From positions 1-5,259 of the forward strand of contig JANXQX010000040.1 of NCBI GenBank assembly GCA_025353305.1: a stretch of 5,259 nt of DNA, given 5' to 3'. Made by a program: the position numbers and the translations under genes. Shown here one piece after another: positions 1 through 5,259 of the stretch. The notes beneath the pieces are model-generated. The model was not told where the DNA came from. It was given only the letters and a program-made list of their open reading frames with translations, and ran no database searches. The stretch is from Holophagaceae bacterium (GTDB lineage Bacteria; Acidobacteriota; Holophagae; Holophagales; Holophagaceae). How positions within the stretch are numbered: the stretch's first letter is position 1; each line of letters opens with the position of its first letter.

Positions 1-1217
<1,217 letters not shown>

Positions 1218-1228
1218 AATTCTTTTTA

Positions 1229-1311
1229 GCCGGGGATGGACGGGGATGGGCGGGGACAAGAACAAGGCTGGTATTTGCTTTCATCCCCGTAAATCCTTTT
1301 TTGTCCCCGGC
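1229..1311 (+). repeat. Imperfect palindrome built from 10-nt G-rich units (element A)
   Basis: Three tandem 10-mers, CGGGGATGGA, CGGGGATGGG and CGGGGACAAG (1231-1260), form the left arm. The right arm read on the other strand also divides into 10-mers: CGGGGACAAA, AAAGGATTTA and CGGGGATGAA. The arms pair in register without bulges around base 1270. Over 38 positions I count 24 Watson-Crick pairs, 8 G-U pairs (as + strand RNA) and 6 mismatches, with a 7-nt loop. The outer 8 bp (GCCGGGGA with TCCCCGGC) are perfect. Near-identical pyrimidine-rich strings, TTCTTTTTAG at 1220-1229 and TTCTTTTAG at 1323-1331, flank it. These could be a target duplication or chance in T-rich DNA. Confidence 0.8.
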
Positions 1312-1329
1312 GATTCATTTTTTTCTTTT
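1229..1329 (+). terminator. Possible intrinsic terminator or attenuator between dehydrogenase and kinase genes
   Basis: The G+C-rich base of the element A hairpin (1229-1311) is followed after 6 nt by seven T (1318-1324), one C and four T (1326-1329). This resembles an intrinsic terminator with a long stem. However, the gap between stem and T tract is longer than usual and the inner stem is interrupted. If it works, it would reduce read-through from the dehydrogenase into the kinase gene, whose ribosome-binding site begins only 15 nt later. No independent promoter for the kinase is evident. Confidence 0.35.
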
Positions 1330-1343
1330 AGTTCAATCTCTGC

Positions 1344-1347
1344 GGAG
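1344..1347 (+). promoter_or_regulatory. Ribosome-binding site for the kinase GTG start
   Basis: GGAG lies 5 nt before the GTG at 1353. This supports GTG 1353 as the start over the in-frame TTG at 1359, which would leave the site 11 nt away. Confidence 0.6.
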
Positions 1348-1352
1348 TCATT

Positions 1353-2420
1353 GTGCCCTTGATCGATGAATCTGGCCCTGTTCGCAGCGGCGAGGAACTG
1401 GACACCCAGGCTGTGGATGGATTTTTGAAAAGGTTGGATCCGAGCTTGTTTGGTGTCCCCGTCATCACTCAATTTCCCGGTGGGGCTTCGAATCTGACTT
1501 ATCTGGTGCGCTACGACAATCGCGAGGTAGTACTGCGGCGGCCGCCGTTCGGGCACAAGGCGAAGAGCGCCCACGATATGGGGCGGGAGGCGCGCATCAT
1601 GACCGCGCTGAAGCCGCATTATCCCTATGTTCCAGAGGTGCTGGCCTTTTACAAGGACGCGGCGATTCTGGGCAGCGAATTCTATGTGATGGAGCGCATC
1701 CGGGGGTTGATCCCGCGCCAGGATCTGCCGGAAGGATTGAACTTCAACGAGGCCGATACGCGCCAGCTTTGCCTCAACGTGCTCGACAAACTCATCGAAC
1801 TGCACCAGGTGGATTGGAAGGTCGCGGGTCTGGAATCGCTGGGCAAGGGTGATGGCTACGTGCAACGCCAAATCTCAGGCTGGAGCGACCGCTACCGCAA
1901 GGCGCGCACGGACAACGCCGTGGATTTCGAGGGCGTGATGGCCTGGCTCGCCAAGAACATGCCTGCGCAGGACAGCGCCACCTGCCTGATCCACAACGAT
2001 TTCCGTTTCGACAACGTGGTGCTCGATCCGGAACATCCCATGAATGTGATCGGCGTGCTGGACTGGGAGATGGCAACCTTGGGCGATCCGTTGATGGACT
2101 TCGGGAACTCCCTTGCCTACTGGGTCCAGGCGGACGATGACGAGACATTCAAACGCATGCGCCGCCAACCCACTCACCTGCCAGGAATGCTCACGCGGCA
2201 GGAGGCAATCGACTACTACGCCTCCCGGACCGGGCGGAAAGCGGATGACATCGCGTTCTACCTGATCTACGGACTTTTCCGCCTTGCGGTCATCGTGCAG
2301 CAGATCTACTACCGCTACCACCACGGTCAGACCAAGAATCCTGCCTTCAAAGGTTTCATCCACATCACCAACTATCTTGAGCAGCGCTGTTTGAAGCTGA
2401 TCGAGGCGTCGAAAGCATAA
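1353..2420 (+). CDS. Phosphotransferase family protein (APH/choline-kinase fold), ACAD10/11 N-domain type
   Basis: ATP-dependent small-molecule kinase fold, 355 residues, cytoplasmic, no signal peptide. A glycine-rich nucleotide loop (FPGGASNLTY) lies at 41-50. VLRRPPFGHKAKSAHDMGRE follows at 60-79, with E79 as the likely salt-bridge Glu. The catalytic loop HNDFRFDN spans 214-221 (D216 as base, N221 as metal ligand), and DWE at 237-239 is the DFG-equivalent metal site. ATLGDPLMDF just after is typical of the branch that accompanies acyl-CoA dehydrogenases rather than antibiotic-resistance enzymes. Known relatives, LvaA of the levulinate pathway and the ACAD10/11 kinase domain, phosphorylate the 4-hydroxyl of 4-hydroxyacyl-CoA. 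That substrate is inferred here from the neighbouring dehydrogenase. All catalytic residues are present, so it should be active. It starts with GTG, 135 nt after the dehydrogenase stop, with a hairpin element between. Confidence 0.92.
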   Translation: MPLIDESGPVRSGEELDTQAVDGFLKRLDPSLFGVPVITQFPGGASNLTYLVRYDNREVVLRRPPFGHKAKSAHDMGREARIMTALKPHYPYVPEVLAFYKDAAILGSEFYVMERIRGLIPRQDLPEGLNFNEADTRQLCLNVLDKLIELHQVDWKVAGLESLGKGDGYVQRQISGWSDRYRKARTDNAVDFEGVMAWLAKNMPAQDSATCLIHNDFRFDNVVLDPEHPMNVIGVLDWEMATLGDPLMDFGNSLAYWVQADDDETFKRMRRQPTHLPGMLTRQEAIDYYASRTGRKADDIAFYLIYGLFRLAVIVQQIYYRYHHGQTKNPAFKGFIHITNYLEQRCLKLIEASKA

Positions 2421-2427
2421 AAAAAAC

Positions 2428-2539
2428 ACTACGCGGAGGGAAGCGGAGGAGCAGAGGGAAGCGGAGAAAAACAAGAAATTCTTAGTTGAACTCTTTTCCT
2501 CCGCTACCCACCGCTTTTCTCCGCTGCCCTCCGCGTGGT
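2428..2539 (+). repeat. Long palindrome built from 10-nt GCGGAGGGAA-type units (element B)
   Basis: The left arm holds GCGGAGGGAA, GCGGAGGA, GCAGAGGGAA and GCGGAGAAAA (2433-2470). The right arm read on the other strand holds GCGGAGGGCA, GCGGAGAAAA, GCGGTGGGTA and GCGGAGGAAA. Bases 2428-2450 pair with 2517-2539 (20 Watson-Crick, 2 G-U, 1 mismatch). Bases 2451-2471 pair with 2494-2514 (17 Watson-Crick, 4 mismatches). The two unpaired bases 2515-2516 compensate for the one 8-nt unit. The apex is AT-rich. The element fills most of the 157-nt gap between the kinase and the first short-chain dehydrogenase. It has no T tract after it, so it is not a typical terminator. Confidence 0.88.
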
Positions 2540-2567
2540 TAGCTTTTCAAACCGGCCCAATATGCTC

Positions 2568-2572
2568 AGGAG
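2568..2572 (+). promoter_or_regulatory. Ribosome-binding site of the first short-chain dehydrogenase
   Basis: AGGAG sits 5 nt before ATG 2578. It fixes the start, which also matches the usual N-terminus of the family, with the Rossmann motif beginning near residue 16. Confidence 0.75.
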
Positions 2573-2577
2573 TTCCC

Positions 2578-3339
2578 ATGACCCAGCGGACCTTTGATCT
2601 CAGCGGCAAGATCGCCTTGGTGACGGGCGCGAGCCGGGGCATAGGCGAGGCCATTGCGAAACTACTGGCCGCTCACGGCGCCCACGTCATCGTGTCCAGC
2701 CGCAAGTCGGAGCACTGTGTGCCTGTGGTGGCGGCGATCCAGGCGGAGGGCGGGTCTGCGGAAGCCATGGGTTGCCACATCGGGGAGCTGGAACAGATCG
2801 ATGCCATATTCAAGGCCATTGAAACCAGGCATGGACGCCTTGATATCCTGGTGAACAACGCTGCGGCCAATCCCTACTTCGGACCCATCCTCGACACGCC
2901 CGTGGGCGCTTTCCAGAAGACCGTGGATGTGAACATCCGTGGCTATTTCTTCATGTCCGTGGGCGGCGCGAAACTCATGAAGCAGGGCGGCGCCATCGTG
3001 AACGTCGCGTCGGTGAACGGAGTCATCGCGGGTCCTTTCCAGGGCATCTACTCCATGACCAAGGCCGCGGTGATCTCCATGACCCATGCGTTTGCGAAGG
3101 AATGCGCGCCGATGAAGATCCGCGTCAACGCGTTGCTGCCGGGCTTCACGGATACCAAGTTCGCTTCAGCTTTGACCGGCAATCCCATGATCCTGGAGAA
3201 GGCCCTGGAGCACATCCCTTTGAATCGCGTCGCTCAGCCCGGTGAGATCGCGGGCGCGGTGCTGTATCTGGTGTCCGATGCTGCGAGTTACACCACGGGG
3301 AGCTGCCTCAATGTGGATGGCGGGTACCTGACGGTGTGA
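2578..3339 (+). CDS. SDR family oxidoreductase, DHRS4-like, probably NADP(H)-dependent
   Basis: Classical short-chain dehydrogenase/reductase of 253 residues, the usual length. The cofactor motif TGASRGIG is at 16-23. After the second strand comes SSRK (40-43); R20 and R42 point to NADP(H). NNAA (93-96) replaces the common NNAG. The active-site tetrad is N119, S145, Y158 and K162 (YSMTK), all present. The C-terminal stretch PGFTDTKFASAL, RVAQPGEIAGAVLYL and NVDGGYLTV is characteristic of the DHRS4-like bacterial group often seen beside ACAD and APH-kinase genes. Family members reduce ketones or oxidise secondary alcohols. In this context it may interconvert 4-oxo- and 4-hydroxyacyl-CoA, like the reductase of the lva pathway, but a 3-oxoacyl or carbonyl reductase role is equally open. 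It lies 157 nt after the kinase, beyond element B, with its own good ribosome-binding site. Confidence 0.95.
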   Translation: MTQRTFDLSGKIALVTGASRGIGEAIAKLLAAHGAHVIVSSRKSEHCVPVVAAIQAEGGSAEAMGCHIGELEQIDAIFKAIETRHGRLDILVNNAAANPYFGPILDTPVGAFQKTVDVNIRGYFFMSVGGAKLMKQGGAIVNVASVNGVIAGPFQGIYSMTKAAVISMTHAFAKECAPMKIRVNALLPGFTDTKFASALTGNPMILEKALEHIPLNRVAQPGEIAGAVLYLVSDAASYTTGSCLNVDGGYLTV

Positions 3340-3393
3340 TTGTTTCCATCCCTACTGGCAACTTGGTCTGGATAGCCCAACAATGAGCACTGG

Positions 3394-3399
3394 AAGGAG
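3394..3399 (+). promoter_or_regulatory. Ribosome-binding site of the small protein gene
   Basis: AAGGAG, 6 nt before ATG 3406, is a near-perfect Shine-Dalgarno sequence. It is the main evidence that the short reading frame at 3406-3606 is translated. The 66-nt gap 3340-3405 shows no terminator and no convincing promoter hexamers. Confidence 0.75.
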
Positions 3400-3405
3400 A
3401 AGGCT

Positions 3406-3606
3406 ATGCCAAAAATGACCCTTGACGAAATGATCGCCGCTTATAGTCCGGTGCTGAGTGCCCGCCCTTCCAGCAAGCCCAGGGATCCAGATAAACGGGC
3501 TCTTTTGCTCCGTCTCGGAGATCCCAACATCATGCGGGAGAGCGTGGTTGGCACACGACTCCCCGGTGAGCGGGCCATGCCGTCCAATTCAGTGAAGAAG
3601 CCATGA
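3406..3606 (+). CDS. Small unknown protein, 66 residues, partner of the downstream nucleotidyltransferase-fold protein
   Basis: I do not recognise the family. It is a basic, soluble-looking protein with no signal peptide, membrane segment, cysteine cluster or clear helix-turn-helix. The N-terminal part TLDEMIAAYSPVLSAR (5-20) could be a helix, and DPDKRALLLRLGDPNIMRES (27-46) could hold a second. The last 20 residues are rich in Pro, Ser, Gly and Lys and probably disordered. A strong ribosome-binding site and the ATGA overlap with the next gene (bases 3603-3606) argue that it is real and translationally coupled. A small protein directly before an AbiEii/DUF6036-like protein could be an antitoxin or a stabilising subunit, by analogy with two-gene toxin-antitoxin modules. 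That is inference from position only. A minus-strand reading frame in the same place has no comparable support. Confidence 0.7.
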   Translation: MPKMTLDEMIAAYSPVLSARPSSKPRDPDKRALLLRLGDPNIMRESVVGTRLPGERAMPSNSVKKP

Positions 3607-4259
3607 ACCAAAGCAAACCAGGGCATGAGCCCGATTCCCCATCATCACTAAAACCTACTCCGGCATTCATCCCACTACCCTTATTGCGGGCTTTCTCGGA
3701 ACTGAAGGCGGAACCAATTTTAGTGGGCGGCGCCGCCGTACAGGTCTGGACAGGAAGATCTGATGGACTGTTTCAAACAGGGGATTTGGATTTCATCACC
3801 CATCTCCAGGTGGGCGATTTCACGCGGTTCACAAACTTCAAGCGTGAGGGCCGCCACCTCATCGTAGATGGAGTTGCTGTTGAGTTTCCTTCTGGACCAT
3901 TGGGTGTGGCAGAGGTGTATTTAGACACAGTAGAAGACACGGTCATGGTTCCCACTTCAACAGGCGGGATGGTCCGGTGCATTCGTCCGGAAGCGCTTTT
4001 ACTGGATCGTTTGGCTCAGGTGGTTGGCTGGAACCACGCTGACGCATACGCGCAGGCGTTGGCTGTGTTGGTGATGCAGGGAAACCAACCGGGATGGGAT
4101 TGGCCATGGCTCGAATCAGCAGCTCTGAATTCTCGTCTGAGCGCTGCCCTTGGGCACATCCGGCGCGAATGGGAAACGGGTAGTCCGGCACCTGAAAATC
4201 TTGAAGTGGTTCTGAGTCTGAATTGGGACCCCATAAAACAGAGGCCCTCTCATGGATGA
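3603..4259 (+). CDS. Nucleotidyltransferase-fold protein, AbiEii/DUF6036-like
   Basis: Soluble protein of 218 residues. ILVGGAAVQVWTG (39-51) followed by TGDLDFI (59-65) is the GG...DxD pattern of minimal nucleotidyltransferases, with G42-G43 and acidic residues D61 and D63. VAVEFPSGPLG (91-101) supplies a possible third acid, E94. IRPEALLLDRLAQVVGW (127-143) and HADAYAQALAVL (145-156) match the PE-LLxDRL and D-xQA helices I associate with DUF6036/AbiEii-type proteins. These include type IV toxins that modify tRNA or other targets, and MNT-type antitoxins that transfer AMP, so toxin or antitoxin cannot be decided. The first 20 residues are Pro/Ser-rich and probably disordered. Its start overlaps the small gene by ATGA, and its end overlaps the next dehydrogenase by 8 nt. 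Sampled blocks have about 48-50% G+C, against about 70% in the dehydrogenase gene at 841-900, suggesting a different origin. Confidence 0.82.
   Translation: MNQSKPGHEPDSPSSLKPTPAFIPLPLLRAFSELKAEPILVGGAAVQVWTGRSDGLFQTGDLDFITHLQVGDFTRFTNFKREGRHLIVDGVAVEFPSGPLGVAEVYLDTVEDTVMVPTSTGGMVRCIRPEALLLDRLAQVVGWNHADAYAQALAVLVMQGNQPGWDWPWLESAALNSRLSAALGHIRREWETGSPAPENLEVVLSLNWDPIKQRPSHG
4240..4244 (+). promoter_or_regulatory. Weak ribosome-binding site of the second short-chain dehydrogenase
   Basis: AGAGG lies 7 nt before ATG 4252, inside the end of the preceding gene. With the 8-nt overlap, re-initiation by ribosomes finishing the upstream gene is likely to contribute. Confidence 0.45.
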
Positions 4260-5112
4260 CCTGAGAAACAAAGTCGCGGTCATCACGGGTGGGGCCGAAG
4301 GAATCGGCCGGGCCATCGCCCATCGCGCTGCCAAGGAAGGCATGAAGCTCGTGTTGGCGGATATCAACGCGGACGGCCTCGCGATCACCGTGGACGAGTT
4401 GGCGGGGCAGGGTGCGGAGGTAGTGGGGATTCCCACGGATGTCTCCGTCTACGAGGATGTGGAAGCTCTTGCCAATGCAGCCTTCACGCGCTTCCACCGG
4501 GTGCATCTCCTGGTGAACAATGCGGGTGTGGCGCTCTGCAAACCCGCTTGGGAGTTGACTTCAGATGACTGGGATTGGGTGCTGGGCGTGAACCTCCACG
4601 GCGTCATCCACGGCCTTCAGGCCTTCGTTCCGCGCATGATCTCTGACGGAGAGGAAGGCCGCATCATCAACACGGCCTCGGCTGCCGGCCTGCTGTCAAC
4701 GCCCGGCTTCGCTGCATACAGTGTGAGCAAGCATGGTGTGGTGGCCCTCTCTGAAGTGCTGCACCACGACCTGGCTTCGCGTGAATCAAGACTCAAGGTT
4801 TCCGTGCTCTGTCCAGCCTGGGTGAAGACCCGCATCGCCGAGTCGGAACGGAACCGGGAGGAAACCGAGCGAAGCGACCTGAGGGGTTTCGACCCGGTGT
4901 CTTTGAAAATTGCCAGCGCCGTCCTGCGGGCCACGGCCACCGGCATTGAGCCGGATCGCGTGGCCGACGCGGTCTTCGAGGCCATCGCCGCGGATCGCTT
5001 CTACATCCTCACGCACCCCGATACCAAAGCCGGCGTGAAAGTGCGCATGGAGGACATCCTGCAGGGCCGGAACCCGACACTGCTGTCCTTTGATACTGGC
5101 ACGGCTGATTGA
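4252..5112 (+). CDS. SDR family NAD(P)-dependent oxidoreductase, probably NAD(H)-type
   Basis: Classical short-chain dehydrogenase of 286 residues, about 35 longer than the first one because of its C-terminal part. TGGAEGIG (12-19) is the cofactor loop. D37 at the end of the second strand (LVLADIN) favours NAD(H) over NADP(H). D63-V64 should contact the adenine. NNAG is at 89-92, and the tetrad N114, S143, Y156, K160 (YSVSK) is complete. CPAWVKTRIAESE (187-199) follows the sixth strand. An Asp/Glu/Arg-rich insertion (195-212) should cover the substrate. The tail PDRVADAVFEAIAADRFYILTHPD (214-237 after the SLKIASAVLRATATGIE linker) is typical of lipid- or steroid-acting SDRs of uncertain substrate. 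It overlaps the nucleotidyltransferase-fold gene by 8 nt, implying a shared transcript. It may act as an alcohol dehydrogenase on the same acyl-CoA or alcohol substrates as its neighbours; this is inferred from context only. Confidence 0.94.
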   Translation: MDDLRNKVAVITGGAEGIGRAIAHRAAKEGMKLVLADINADGLAITVDELAGQGAEVVGIPTDVSVYEDVEALANAAFTRFHRVHLLVNNAGVALCKPAWELTSDDWDWVLGVNLHGVIHGLQAFVPRMISDGEEGRIINTASAAGLLSTPGFAAYSVSKHGVVALSEVLHHDLASRESRLKVSVLCPAWVKTRIAESERNREETERSDLRGFDPVSLKIASAVLRATATGIEPDRVADAVFEAIAADRFYILTHPDTKAGVKVRMEDILQGRNPTLLSFDTGTAD

Positions 5113-5140
5113 TTCTGAAATTTTCTCAAAAAGAAATACA

Positions 5141-5182
5141 GCCGCAGATTTCGCAGATGAAAAAGATGTAATTAATAATCTT
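5141..5182 (+). repeat. 9-nt CGCAGATTT-type units with small apical hairpin (element C)
   Basis: CGCAGATTT, CGCAGATGA and AAAAGATGT follow each other at 5143-5169, with a small inverted pair AAGAT (5163-5167) and ATCTT (5178-5182) around an AT-rich loop. It has the look of a left arm and apex of an element like A and B, but the expected right arm is not recognisable in 5183-5230. It lies in the 147-nt tail after the last gene, which otherwise shows no gene or clear terminator. Confidence 0.5.
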
Positions 5183-5232
5183 GGCGTTCTAGTTTAGCTT
5201 TCCGTACCGAAAAATTGCAGTCTCCAATCAAC

Positions 5233-5259
5233 CGCGTGATTCACGGATTTCGCGACGAT
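5233..5259 (+). repeat. Second run of 9-nt units at the right edge (truncated by window)
   Basis: CGCGTGATT, CACGGATTT and CGCGACGAT are three adjacent 9-mers sharing the pattern C-x-C-x-x-(G)AT-T. They resemble the CGCAGATTT units at 5143-5160 in the same orientation. The run reaches the window edge, so it may be the first arm of another hairpin element. Confidence 0.4.

Noticed and set aside
1353..2420. Aminoglycoside resistance gene
   Set aside because: The APH fold is shared, but the surrounding motifs (LRRPPFGHKAKSAHDM, ATLGDPLMDF) and the adjacent acyl-CoA dehydrogenase indicate the acyl-CoA-linked branch.
2433..2470. CRISPR array or ribosome-binding sites in the GGAGG-containing units
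   Set aside because: The repeats are only about 10 nt with no spacers, and no start codon follows the GGAGG cores at a usable distance.
1875..2474. 199-residue minus-strand open frame across the kinase end and element B
   Set aside because: It is antisense to conserved kinase residues, and its N-terminus is a translation of the repeat units (Phe/Ser/Leu-rich). It has no family features.
3406..3606. Small protein as the LvaB-type helper subunit of the kinase
   Set aside because: LvaB partners are encoded next to the kinase and are longer as I remember them. This gene is tied by overlap to the nucleotidyltransferase-fold gene, and no similarity can be seen by eye.
3943..4506. 187-residue minus-strand open frame opposite the nucleotidyltransferase-fold gene and second SDR
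   Set aside because: It covers parts of two well-supported opposite genes, shows no recognisable motif, and spans their junction.
5113..5140. Terminator after the second SDR
   Set aside because: Only a weak AT-only stem (TTTCT/AGAAA) is present, with no G+C-rich stem or T tract after it.

Overview
The window is a dense, single-strand stretch of a high-GC, probably Gram-negative bacterial chromosome. Most genes run at about 60-70% G+C, with ribosome-binding sites of the AGGAG type. The gene set suggests a metabolically versatile environmental bacterium (Pseudomonadota or Acidobacteriota would fit), but nothing in the sequence fixes the lineage. Every gene I accept lies on the + strand.

Layout: (1) 1-1217, an acyl-CoA dehydrogenase of the ACAD10/11 type, cut by the left edge. 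(2) 1218-1352, a spacer with a long hairpin built of 10-nt G-rich units, followed by a T tract. (3) 1353-2420, an APH-fold phosphotransferase of the kind fused to the dehydrogenase in animal ACAD10/11. (4) 2421-2577, a spacer almost filled by a second, better-paired hairpin of 10-nt units of different sequence. (5) 2578-3339, a DHRS4-like short-chain dehydrogenase with NADP-type residues. (6) 3406-3606 and 3603-4259, an unrecognised 66-residue protein and an AbiEii/DUF6036-like nucleotidyltransferase-fold protein, joined by an ATGA overlap. (7) 4252-5112, a second short-chain dehydrogenase with NAD-type residues, overlapping the previous gene by 8 nt. (8) 5113-5259, an AT-rich tail with two runs of a third, 9-nt unit.

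Pathway reading: a kinase plus a dehydrogenase of this type, with a reductase, is the gene set known for gamma-hydroxyacyl-CoA catabolism (the lva levulinate genes of Pseudomonas putida; mammalian ACAD10/11). In that pathway the kinase phosphorylates the 4-hydroxyl of a 4-hydroxyacyl-CoA, and the dehydrogenase-fold enzyme turns the phospho-intermediate into an enoyl-CoA. The short-chain dehydrogenases would interconvert the keto and hydroxy forms. The families are seen in the sequence; the substrate is inference.

Two things do not fit an ordinary catabolic operon. One is the small-protein/nucleotidyltransferase pair, which looks like a toxin-antitoxin or defence module and has locally lower G+C. 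The other is that three intergenic regions each carry short G-rich tandem units on the + strand, two of them folded back as long imperfect palindromes. No RNA gene, CRISPR array or insertion sequence was seen.
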